Source of the DNA: UBA1723 sp045629285
GTDB lineage: Bacteria; Bacteroidota; Bacteroidia; Bacteroidales; Paludibacteraceae
Assembly: GCA_045629285.1 (NCBI GenBank)
Contig: JAZQQY010000003.1
Location: 1 to 23,550, forward strand
Length of the DNA stretch: 23,550 nt
Reading direction: 5' to 3'
Each line of letters opens with the position of its first letter. The first letter of the stretch is position 1. The position numbers were made by a program, and so were the translations under genes. This document shows positions 11,601-18,846 of this stretch, in pieces. Below the pieces are notes generated by a model that was not told the DNA's origin, did no database searches, and saw only the letters and a program-made list of their open reading frames with translations.

Positions 11601-12845
11601 CTTCAGATATTTCATCACCAACATAGTGTCCTGCTTCTTCTCATCCTTTTTGTCTTTGATAATCTCTCTGCCATAGTTGACAGTATAGCAAGCACCAAGC
11701 GGAGTATGCACAACTTTAAGCAAATCTGTTCTATCCGTTTTGTAACTGTCGATAAGAGATTTCACACTGTCCACATTTTCTGTATAAGCGGAGTCGAGAT
11801 ATATTTTCTCCAGCTCTTCAAGTTGAGAAATCGTGGTAGTGTCGTTATAATACTCAAAAGTATGTGAAAATGTATTTTTGTCGCTCTCAAATGTTTGATT
11901 GAAACCATTCAACAAATATTTACTCTCATCATTTGCCGATTTCTTTTTGGAGAAGCTATAAGTACAAAAAGTTTCATATCTGTCTTCTTTTGCTACCCTA
12001 GCATCTTTCTTTGTAAACTCATATTTCTCTTTTGAAGTCTGCACTAAAATTTTGCTTATAAAATCATTGGTATAACTAAATTTGATTTTTACATGCGGAA
12101 TTAAGTCTTCCTTGTATATGCAATCAATAGAATCAATCTTAGCACAGTTTCTTCTTACATCTGATCCTTTTACGTAGTAATATTTAATTGTGTCCCCTTT
12201 GTACGAAGAATTATCTAGAAGAAACAACGACTTATCAGTAGTTGAACTAAAAGAGTATTTGATACTATCCTCTTCTATTACAGTTGTTTTCGATGATGCT
12301 GATACGACTCTTCCATGTCCAGCACCAGGATTCTCACCTTCTGAGTATACTTTTCCATTCCATACGAATGAAGTCTTTCCATCAATAGTTTTCTTGCATA
12401 ACACAAACTTGCTTATTGTCCAGCCAATACCAAGCATACCCTCTTCTCTCATCTCACTGATATAGCGAATGTCAAAAGATGGCGACATGTGAGTCCTCTC
12501 AGGCGGAGTTTGAATCTTATATTTTAGATTTGCACTACCATGAGCATTCGAGCGTGGGGGACGTATAATCTCAATAGCATCGGCAATATTCTTCGGAGCA
12601 AGAGCATTCATCTCAGCATCTGAAAAATGGAATGGCTTTGTCATCTTAGGTTTTCTGATGATACTATCCACAATCGCTGTCATATCAGGCATCTTGAATG
12701 GACCAAAATCAAATCCATCCAACACACCCTGACGAGCAATATCCTCTCTTTGCGAGATTACAGGCACATGCTGTGCTGCCAATGACCAAAAAGACCTAAT
12801 TAATATAATAAGGATAATTATTGTTTTCTTCATCACAATTCCCAT
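8661..12845 (-). CDS. SpvB-like / RHS YD-repeat exported protein, 1394 aa
   Basis: The listed start gives MGIVMKKT; the second ATG at 12833 gives a more typical signal peptide (MKKTIIILIILIRSFWSLAAQ) and is my preferred start. Near residue 103 the sequence GSANLKYKI.TPPERTHMSP matches the SpvB signature of the giant neighbour. The middle is β-rich with charged repeats. From about residue 880 to 1170 there are clear YD repeats (VYDAVGRVTRY, YTYDMLGNILSV, YTYDNAGNIITK, FKYDTWGRLTEM). No DxNxDGxxD FG-GAP motifs were noticed, unlike the giant. The protein stops directly after VRDAFGR, a motif resembling the YDxFG that marks the end of the RHS core just before a variable tip, so it seems to lack a tip or effector domain. 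The gene begins 4 bp (or 16 bp from the second ATG) after the upstream stop and ends 22 bp before the giant, so co-transcription is very likely. It may be a shell or partner subunit for the giant; that is inference. Confidence 0.93.
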   Translation of the reverse strand: MGIVMKKTIIILIILIRSFWSLAAQHVPVISQREDIARQGVLDGFDFGPFKMPDMTAIVDSIIRKPKMTKPFHFSDAEMNALAPKNIADAIEIIRPPRSNAHGSANLKYKIQTPPERTHMSPSFDIRYISEMREEGMLGIGWTISKFVLCKKTIDGKTSFVWNGKVYSEGENPGAGHGRVVSASSKTTVIEEDSIKYSFSSTTDKSLFLLDNSSYKGDTIKYYYVKGSDVRRNCAKIDSIDCIYKEDLIPHVKIKFSYTNDFISKILVQTSKEKYEFTKKDARVAKEDRYETFCTYSFSKKKSANDESKYLLNGFNQTFESDKNTFSHTFEYYNDTTTISQLEELEKIYLDSAYTENVDSVKSLIDSYKTDRTDLLKVVHTPLGACYTVNYGREIIKDKKDEKKQDTMLVMKYLKINDGYHEDGPYVLNRYSYAGGSTFRIDSIKNDPYKSEDENKITAVRFDTVFTHNMSVDDKVLQTMRREYYQTSGNIYESESYRAKKESVYKDDASNPDHIKEFAYSIGTTEITLDGKLMTRVKKEKEFSYSVGTLSYIVSFSDNHQKVSFLVKDNSKTVFKEEIVYNGDKKATFKRYKNNTDFIPYELTYDEYGNMVKCEMPSNSAESQETLTYLYEYDRRFNQYQTGVVDSRGFTSHMEDYDYTIGLPKTIRDINGYVKKIGYKLKSGLDTVVSPIRIDLEDAKKKDKNGNEEKIYSSLSTYNGVNLNKDSETKGRDRLDTLSLKVDIAIKDSVKNALLSDSVKSRLFKSVFGDNSGLTIADIDFGCKLTFEKESLEFADTLAFAECFCTDTIKTPSSIQLFRYDEVKRSNIQSSLYVDGMGREVYDNKRNGAALYTKYGAHQYDEVALKTFMHTPSDDRHSSTQIKYTSPTYDEFGRIVELHSLNSFGEEVKQKFVYDAVGRVTRYSDDKTDLSYTYDMLGNILSVTDAKSKKTTSYTYDNAGNIITKTTPSGDVITYVYELDNLKEVRYPRIPSANVTNIYGNKNSSYGRRNRVALSYNSSVVDEYFYNQQGNVSKVRRTMVVPNGKIQTYVTEFKYDTWGRLTEMIYPDGEILTYSFNAAGLPSKVEGSKTFKYQYIDTVGYDYLDRLTSIVFHNGIERSVTYDNNTPKYETKGVGEGSAFISALESSIGEVDKGADENFGMAAVSNDGFLSAYFYDMSGNLSMNIGASNEKVHVNGLLSGVSSTIESKHLIVNPYFEDQDSLCVKHILLNGERLLTKEVDSFSYGARPVRIERAGSNVEEIGLVVNYDSLHSLTANKAVQERVATIDEDFSVDHVPFYYSELRSANVDNGEDNKETNLYVYRVDANGTFVQLLDKDRIPVFTIGSKGNVSKSDDLRFIPLIRSNELMKDIDNNADIPMFELNNELHLVRDAFGR

Positions 12846-12849
12846 TGAA

Positions 12850-15816
12850 TTACTTTACAATAAACTTGGCATCCAATTTTTCATCTGTATCATATGATTT
12901 TACAGTAACAATATATGCACCTTGATTTGCGATATAAAATGTTCCATTAAAATATCCATCAGAACCTATACTCATACCCGACTCAGATACTATATTCCTT
13001 GACCAATAATCATATACAATAGCCATTGCAGAATATGTATTATTAAGTTTAGCTTTTACTGTAACATTCTTTGATCCATCCATAGAAGATAAAACATATA
13101 TATTTTGGTTGCTTTCTTCTTCTACAAATTCAATAGGATCCTCCTTGATTTCTTTTTCTTTATCATCTGTTTCTTCACAAATCAAATCAAGAGGATAAAG
13201 CTTCAAACCTGCATCACAAAAAGACAAATGAGCACTGTTAACAAAATTCTCTTTGGATGCATTTACAACAACAGGAACATAGCCATCTACCGACATTGAC
13301 GAAAAATTCAATCTTTTTACAGTCGCTCCATTAGACGTAGTTATAGTCCAATAATAAGATAAGCCAGAAATATCAGTATTATCCATAACAAATTTAACAT
13401 CCCCATTTATCTTAACATTAAATTGTTTACCATTATTTATCGCCTCTAACCTAACTACATCTCCGTTCTTCACAGGAAAATATCCAGATGATTCTTTTCC
13501 TGCATCAACTTTACTGATTTTAAATTCAGATATTTTTACACCCCATTTTATTTGCGACAATGGATTATTTGAAAGTCCACAAATAGAAGTCTCATTGGCA
13601 TCTCCAACAATCCATTCGGCAGCAATTAATTCTTTTCTATCAAAACTTCTTTTCATTGAAATAGTTTCAGGAGTTTTAGAATATCCGCTTATATCATACT
13701 TATGAGTTCCATCGTAAGGAGCCAAATATAGAGTATATTTTCCCATCTGTAAATTGGAAATATCAACACTGCCAGACAGTAACAATCCTTGTGCTATTGC
13801 TCCCCCCCATTCATTTATTAACATGTATGAATATGTGCCATCCTCTGGGAAACTAATCTGAATTCTTCCATTTGTATTGTTTGTGTCATCACATTTAGGA
13901 GTATTGATATAGACATTATATTTAGGATCAGCAATCTTGAACTCAGGATTTCCTGAAATAGCAAATGTGAAATAGGATTCACCTTCATCCCATGCCAAAT
14001 TCTCAAACAACACTTTTGATCTTGGGCGATCTTTTGAAGACATCTTATATATTCTTAATTCAGAAGCATCTGACTTTATATCTTTAGATTTACTACATAT
14101 CAAATAAATATTTCCATTACTAAAGAAACTCAACGAATCTGCATAATCATAAGATAGTTCAACGAAATCACTATTATCCAAATCTGAAACATAATGAAAC
14201 TGATGAATAGCGAACTTATTGCCATTAGATACCATCTCAACACTCCATTCGCAATCCTTATTTTTTTCAACTACTATAGAATTTGGAATAAAAACACCAT
14301 TTTTTCTGATATATACAACACTATCTTTTTTTACAATTTCTAACATGTCTCCTTTGGCGTATGTTTGAGACATAATTTTGCCATTGATGGAAATCTTTCC
14401 ATCACTCAAAAACTTAATATTACAAATACCTATAGACACATAAACACTACCATTTAATGCATCAGATACCCAAGATATTTCTCCATTATTTCGAAAAACT
14501 TTTAAGTCTTCAATTTTTATGCTTGCCTCTGGATTCAACACAATATCATAAGAATCAGCAAACGTGTCTATAACAGTAGCATCTGACAACTGGAGTTTCT
14601 CTCGGACCTGCTGTCCAAAGGATTTTCCAAAATTCTTTACTTTCCACATCCTTTCGATTGGGAAATAAGCAACTGAATCTTCAGAAATAACAAAATTAGC
14701 TGCATCTGCAGGCTTTACGAATAATGTATCCTTTCTATTTATCTCAAAACTTGCATTATTATCACCATACATAATTAAGGTGTTGTCTTCAAACTCTCCA
14801 ATTCTACCCATAACCAAAAGGTTCTCGTATGCTGACTTGTTGTACGAATTTCCTTCAAAGAAGGTTTCTCTTAGATACAATGGTGCTTCTCTCTCAGAAG
14901 TAGTCACTACCGATTGATTCAAATAATATTTATCCACTCTTCCATAACCACATACTCTATTGAAATATCCTTCATTGATATTCCATACTGTCGTGTCCAA
15001 CATATAATCTGTATCAAGAGTGATTGCATACTTCAATGCAAGATATGATTCGACTCGTTTTCTAGCAGTATCCGTCAAAGCTCTATCATATACCAAAAAC
15101 TCAGGAATAGAAGCACTTACCTTAGCCCTCTCCTTATCAGGTAAAGAATCTACTGAAAATGCATCTTTCTTTGAAGTGACACCATCTACATATTTACCTC
15201 CAATATTTATATTTGAAAACGAAGACGACGCTATAGATCTAGGATTGGATGATTTTGTATAAGACATGATTCTTATACTCTTCTGTCCATCTATGTTCAA
15301 TCTATCATCCAAACTAGAAGGTTTTTTACAAACTAAATTTCGATCCTTATATATAAATGACTTTCTACTAGAACCCACTGTATGCACAATTCTTGTCTTT
15401 GTAACAACAGTCTCATCATTATCGGCTCCACTATATACATTCATTAAAAATCCATCACTTTCATGATCTTCAGGAGAAGTATATCCATATACTCCTATCA
15501 ATGTTGCTTTTTGCAAACCATTACTTAATCTTAATACTGAATTCTGATCATCCGAAAAAGTGAGAGCAGGATAAAAATTGTATGTTGAAATTTTCGCACG
15601 ACTATTTATATAGGATACTCCGTCTATATCCAAGGTTATATCATTGCCATTCTTATCTTTCCACATATACTGAGAATTCTCTTTCCCATCTACTGGAAAT
15701 GTACACATCCATGCATAAGGATTTTGCATACCCCCATTTTCTTTTGCTTGAATAGACGAAAGAAAACCTATAGTAGCAGAAACAGCCACAATCAAATACA
15801 ACTTATTCTTCATCAC
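12850..15816 (-). CDS. Exported LamG-like (DUF8202-type) protein with probable T9SS C-terminal domain, 988 aa
   Basis: The start MMKNKLYLIVAVSATIGFLSSIQAK is a signal peptide; the second Met (15813) is an equally good start. Residues about 85-270 form a concanavalin/LamG-like region ending in FLVYDRALTDTARKRVESYL and ALKYAITL (residues 240-267). This is the pattern of the domain found beside T9SS cargo, normally written as (E)xxxYDRxL...ERxxxESYLALKYGITL. It is followed by CGYGRVDKYYLNQ, matching the usual GIGRDDxxGLNQ. A second β-rich segment (about residues 730-850, with VVRLEAINNGKQFNVKINGD) may be another LamG-like lectin fold. The last ~75 residues, ending GAYIVTVKSYDTDEKLDAKFIVK-like strands, resemble a divergent type A T9SS sorting domain. 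The protein is probably exported through the outer membrane and held on the surface or released. No enzyme motif was recognised. It starts after a 141-bp gap containing a hairpin and ends 4 bp before the RHS gene. Confidence 0.88.
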   Translation of the reverse strand: MMKNKLYLIVAVSATIGFLSSIQAKENGGMQNPYAWMCTFPVDGKENSQYMWKDKNGNDITLDIDGVSYINSRAKISTYNFYPALTFSDDQNSVLRLSNGLQKATLIGVYGYTSPEDHESDGFLMNVYSGADNDETVVTKTRIVHTVGSSRKSFIYKDRNLVCKKPSSLDDRLNIDGQKSIRIMSYTKSSNPRSIASSSFSNINIGGKYVDGVTSKKDAFSVDSLPDKERAKVSASIPEFLVYDRALTDTARKRVESYLALKYAITLDTDYMLDTTVWNINEGYFNRVCGYGRVDKYYLNQSVVTTSEREAPLYLRETFFEGNSYNKSAYENLLVMGRIGEFEDNTLIMYGDNNASFEINRKDTLFVKPADAANFVISEDSVAYFPIERMWKVKNFGKSFGQQVREKLQLSDATVIDTFADSYDIVLNPEASIKIEDLKVFRNNGEISWVSDALNGSVYVSIGICNIKFLSDGKISINGKIMSQTYAKGDMLEIVKKDSVVYIRKNGVFIPNSIVVEKNKDCEWSVEMVSNGNKFAIHQFHYVSDLDNSDFVELSYDYADSLSFFSNGNIYLICSKSKDIKSDASELRIYKMSSKDRPRSKVLFENLAWDEGESYFTFAISGNPEFKIADPKYNVYINTPKCDDTNNTNGRIQISFPEDGTYSYMLINEWGGAIAQGLLLSGSVDISNLQMGKYTLYLAPYDGTHKYDISGYSKTPETISMKRSFDRKELIAAEWIVGDANETSICGLSNNPLSQIKWGVKISEFKISKVDAGKESSGYFPVKNGDVVRLEAINNGKQFNVKINGDVKFVMDNTDISGLSYYWTITTSNGATVKRLNFSSMSVDGYVPVVVNASKENFVNSAHLSFCDAGLKLYPLDLICEETDDKEKEIKEDPIEFVEEESNQNIYVLSSMDGSKNVTVKAKLNNTYSAMAIVYDYWSRNIVSESGMSIGSDGYFNGTFYIANQGAYIVTVKSYDTDEKLDAKFIVK

Positions 15817-15880
15817 TTACTTTTTCTTATAATTAACAACCAAGTATTGTTGTTTCCTTACATTTATTTCACACAATTAT

Positions 15881-15893
15881 GTTTGGACCAAAC
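15881..15893. repeat. Short palindrome GTTTGGACCAAAC
   Basis: Six-base arms GTTTGG and CCAAAC flank one base. It repeats the TTGGAC core of the larger hairpin 27 bp away and lies 65 bp upstream of the 988-aa gene. It could be an operator half-site pair or part of a compound RNA structure. The evidence is only the sequence symmetry. Confidence 0.35.
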
Positions 15894-15919
15894 CACACAC
15901 ATTGACTAAACGAATGTTA

Positions 15920-15947
15920 GTTGGACTAGAAAAAATCCTAGTCCAAC
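15920..15947 (-). terminator. Strong hairpin after the FGE-fold lipoprotein gene (terminator or attenuator)
   Basis: The arms GTTGGACTAG and CTAGTCCAAC pair perfectly over 10 bp around an 8-base loop. On the minus strand the hairpin starts 11 bases after the TAA at 15958. There is no T-run after the distal arm; the run of six T lies in the loop. It may act as a leaky terminator, a processing site or an mRNA-end stabiliser that lowers expression of the downstream RHS genes. Confidence 0.5.
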
Positions 15948-15957
15948 CAGCCAAATA

Positions 15958-16896
15958 TTATTCAACAGGAACTAATACTAAACGAAAAGACTGAAAAAAA
16001 CTACCTGCATCCGGACGGACACCGATTCTTCTTGTAATTCTATAATTCTTGTCTTCTCCATCTTTGATAAACCCTCCTCTACAAACTACACGGTCATCCA
16101 CTATTGTATTTACAGGATTAAGTGTCACGTCGGTATAGTATCCATCTGTTGACCAATAATCTTTACATGTTTCTCCAGCATTACCTGTCATATCGTAAAG
16201 TCCCAATTCATTGACCATATAAGACTTTACATTAGAAAACACATCACCTGTTTCAGCAACCTCTGACAAAGTATTGCTACCTGAATAATAATACCCTTTT
16301 GATTTAACACCTCCTTTTGCAGCATACTCCCACTGTGCTTCTGATGGCAAATCAAACATTAGACTAGAATCCAAATCACCCGATCGGTGCATCTTGGTGT
16401 TAAGCAAGTCTATAAAATCATACATTGCATTTTGAGTTATAAAAAATATTGGTTTCTGATCACCAATTGCTTCTGGAAATGTAGAAAGCGACACTTGTGT
16501 GCCCAAGCCCATCGTATTCCAAAGTTCCTGTGTCACCTCTGTCTCTCCTATAGCATAAGAAGATAGAGTAACAGAGTGTACTGGAGATTCTGACCACGAC
16601 GCATTTGAATCATAGCCATCCAAAGTGTTGTCGCCTGGCTGTGCTCCCATCTTGAATGTACCTCCTTGGACATAGATCATCTTGAACGATACTCCTCCGT
16701 ATGTGTATGTCTTTGTTGCCAACTTTGCCTCCATCTCAGCAGACAGTTCTCCTGGGGCAAGCGGAGTATTCTCTCCCTTGTCGTCGTTATTGTCTACAAT
16801 CTGTGTATCCACATCGATTTCATCTTCCTTACATGAAGAGAAGAACATTCCGTTTAGAGTCAAAGCTCCCAACGCAAATAATAAAGTTTTTTTCAT
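15958..16896 (-). CDS. FGE/SUMF1-fold (PvdO-like) outer-surface lipoprotein, 312 aa
   Basis: The N-terminus MKKTLLFALGALTLNGMFFSSC is a lipoprotein signal with the lipid-anchored Cys at 22, followed by an acidic linker. Residues about 66-310 show the SUMF1/FGE fold: FKMIYVQGGTFKMGA (71-85), IGETEVTQELWNTMG (116-130), LPSEAQWEYAAKGG (183-196), LGLYDMTGN (231-239) and CRGGF (272-276). True FGE enzymes use two cysteines in a CxxxxC arrangement in the C-terminal part; here the equivalent stretch reads NYRITRRIGVRP with no Cys, and the usual GNVWEW is GNAGET. It is therefore probably a structural or binding member of the fold, like GldJ/GldK of the gliding/T9SS machinery, rather than a sulfatase activator. 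It begins 12 bp after the T9SS cargo gene, so the two are co-transcribed. Confidence 0.92.
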   Translation of the reverse strand: MKKTLLFALGALTLNGMFFSSCKEDEIDVDTQIVDNNDDKGENTPLAPGELSAEMEAKLATKTYTYGGVSFKMIYVQGGTFKMGAQPGDNTLDGYDSNASWSESPVHSVTLSSYAIGETEVTQELWNTMGLGTQVSLSTFPEAIGDQKPIFFITQNAMYDFIDLLNTKMHRSGDLDSSLMFDLPSEAQWEYAAKGGVKSKGYYYSGSNTLSEVAETGDVFSNVKSYMVNELGLYDMTGNAGETCKDYWSTDGYYTDVTLNPVNTIVDDRVVCRGGFIKDGEDKNYRITRRIGVRPDAGSFFQSFRLVLVPVE

Positions 16897-16908
16897 ATTT
16901 TTATCTTT

Positions 16909-18846
16909 TTATTCTTTTACAATTTTAATCGAATATGCTCCCACCTCTTTCTTGATAGTAAGCACATACGTTCCTTTTGCAAGTTGCGACGTCGCAATCT
17001 TTCCACTGTTGATGATGCCTGCCGACGCTACATTGCCAGCCAAATCAATCACTTCGTATGAAGAACCTTCAGCATCATCCACATTCAAAATATCCTTTAC
17101 TGGATTCGGATATACTCCCAACGCTACTGCATCCACTTGCTCAACTGAGTTTGTTCCGTCTCCTGTTGTGATCACAAGTTCGATAGGTTCCTTCACATTC
17201 TTGATTGAGCAACGGCCGTCCCAAGAAAAATCCACCTTATCTCCTTTTGCTGTCGACACACTCTCGATATGGAATCCTGCCTCTGGTGTGATTACAATCT
17301 CAGCATCTTCTCCATGTCGCACCATATCATTGCCTCCATTCACCACAATTGATGCATGCTCCGATGATGTCTTGATTCGGTATGTCTCGATGTAGCGGGC
17401 GATGATGCGTTCATTTTTTCTTACATCACTAGCTTCACTCATATCAATATCTACGTCAACATCAGCAAAAAAACATAAATAATAATATCCTCGGTCTGGG
17501 TCTACATTACATTCAGGCGTATATGGATATCCATCCAATGATGGGAATTCAAATATCCAATGCAGATTCTCGTCCTTATCATATTTAGCACATCTAAACG
17601 TATAATCTGTTGGGATTTCTAAAGCATCTGTGTCTTCTGAATATTTACGTTTTACAAAATCATAATTCTCCATTTTTAAGATATTGAAACTTCTGTCAAT
17701 CTTCATTGCTTTTTGATCTCCCGTACTTCTCACACTATGAAAGGCGTATCCATCTAATTCTCTAAACGACATATCTGAATTCAACATATAGAACGACTCG
17801 TCCCCCTGATCCCAAATGGCATAAGGAACAGCTACTATCACTTGATTTTGAGTGTTGACAAAGTAACGCTTCGCTTGATCATCCTGTTCGTTAATAACTC
17901 TGTAGCTCAATAATTCCAATTTATCTCCTTTCAAAAGATATTTACAAAATGCTGCAGATGCGACACACCTCCACCCTTTCTTTCTTTTTACTATGACTGG
18001 TTTGTCCTCATCAAAACTGATGTTAATCTCATCACCTCCAAAAGGAATATGACAAAACAATGTATCTCCTACAAAGCATAAATTTTGAACCAATCTTGGA
18101 CATTCTCCTTTTAAGAAATCTACCTCGTCATCCGAATCTGATCCGATTCCAATCGCTTGCTTGAATTCCAAATCAGATGTCAATCTTATCAAACATTTGT
18201 CATTGTCTCCAAATCTCTTAATTGTCACTGGAGTCTGCGCATTTAATCCTTTAAATTCTGGTTTTACATCCAGCATAAACCAAAGATCTCCGTCTGGAGA
18301 AACTGTCAAACCGCAATAGCTTGAAATTGAAAAAGGAAATGATCCTTGTCCTGAAATCATTACATTATCCAACTCTATTTCCAATTCCGACATCACTTTA
18401 CCGTCCTCCTTGTTGATCTTCAACAAAAATTCAGAATATTCCCCTCTTTGCTTTCTTGTCACTCCATCGTAAGAAAATCCATTTTCTTCTGCCCATACAG
18501 TTAACAATAAATTGCCATCAAACTCTATGAATTTTGTTACACTTGGAACAGCCTTTGCCCATACACACTCTCCATCTGGAGTGAATTTTATAATGGCATC
18601 AGTATATGAAAAAGGCAATTTATCTCCATTAGGAAGAACCCCTCCTTTAAATTTTGCTACCATATATAGATTTCCATCTTCATCGACAATAGAATGCTCT
18701 GGGATTGATTCCATTGAATTATTGATGGTTATAGTTCTGTCGAGTGCTAATCCATAATCCCCATTAGAATAAACTTTGACTTCTGGGATTGCATAAATAC
18801 TGACGAAAGTCTGTAATGCGAATAACAGTGTAATTACTCTTTTCAT
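16909..18846 (-). CDS. T9SS type A cargo protein with propeller-like repeats, 645 aa
   Basis: The signal peptide is MKRVITLLFALQTFVSIYA. Residues about 25-480 contain recurring strands of the kind DGNLYMVAKF, DAIIKFTPDGECVWAK and SPDGDLWFML, which suggest a β-propeller or SBBP-like fold. Residues about 495-560 (GEDAEIVITPEAGFHIESV, then CSIKNVKEPIELVIT) match the small β-domain common before sorting tails. The last ~75 residues are a clear type A sorting domain: YPNPVKDILNV, then YEVIDLAGN, then LAKGTYVLTIKK and a final KIVKE. This tail directs passage through T9SS and is usually cleaved on anchoring. Its ATG overlaps the stop of the vWA gene by four bases (ATGA at 18846-18843), which indicates translational coupling. 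The specific ligand or role is unknown. Confidence 0.93.
   Translation of the reverse strand: MKRVITLLFALQTFVSIYAIPEVKVYSNGDYGLALDRTITINNSMESIPEHSIVDEDGNLYMVAKFKGGVLPNGDKLPFSYTDAIIKFTPDGECVWAKAVPSVTKFIEFDGNLLLTVWAEENGFSYDGVTRKQRGEYSEFLLKINKEDGKVMSELEIELDNVMISGQGSFPFSISSYCGLTVSPDGDLWFMLDVKPEFKGLNAQTPVTIKRFGDNDKCLIRLTSDLEFKQAIGIGSDSDDEVDFLKGECPRLVQNLCFVGDTLFCHIPFGGDEINISFDEDKPVIVKRKKGWRCVASAAFCKYLLKGDKLELLSYRVINEQDDQAKRYFVNTQNQVIVAVPYAIWDQGDESFYMLNSDMSFRELDGYAFHSVRSTGDQKAMKIDRSFNILKMENYDFVKRKYSEDTDALEIPTDYTFRCAKYDKDENLHWIFEFPSLDGYPYTPECNVDPDRGYYYLCFFADVDVDIDMSEASDVRKNERIIARYIETYRIKTSSEHASIVVNGGNDMVRHGEDAEIVITPEAGFHIESVSTAKGDKVDFSWDGRCSIKNVKEPIELVITTGDGTNSVEQVDAVALGVYPNPVKDILNVDDAEGSSYEVIDLAGNVASAGIINSGKIATSQLAKGTYVLTIKKEVGAYSIKIVKE

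Larger units (their letters stand above)
15817..15957. other. Intergenic gap inside the surface-protein operon
   Basis: This is the only sizeable gap in the six-gene run. It contains a perfect 10-bp-stem hairpin just after the lipoprotein stop and a smaller palindrome closer to the next gene. No clear TAnnTTTG promoter was seen on the minus strand, so whether the last three genes have their own promoter is open. Confidence 0.6.

Noticed and set aside
15958..16896. True formylglycine-generating enzyme or EgtB
   Set aside because: No cysteine at the expected C-terminal catalytic position and no clear iron-ligand HxxxHxE motif.
16682..17395. 237-codon plus-strand ORF
   Set aside because: It runs antisense across the lipoprotein and T9SS cargo genes, both of which have strong signal peptides and domain motifs; its product is Ser/Thr/Pro-rich with no recognisable domain.
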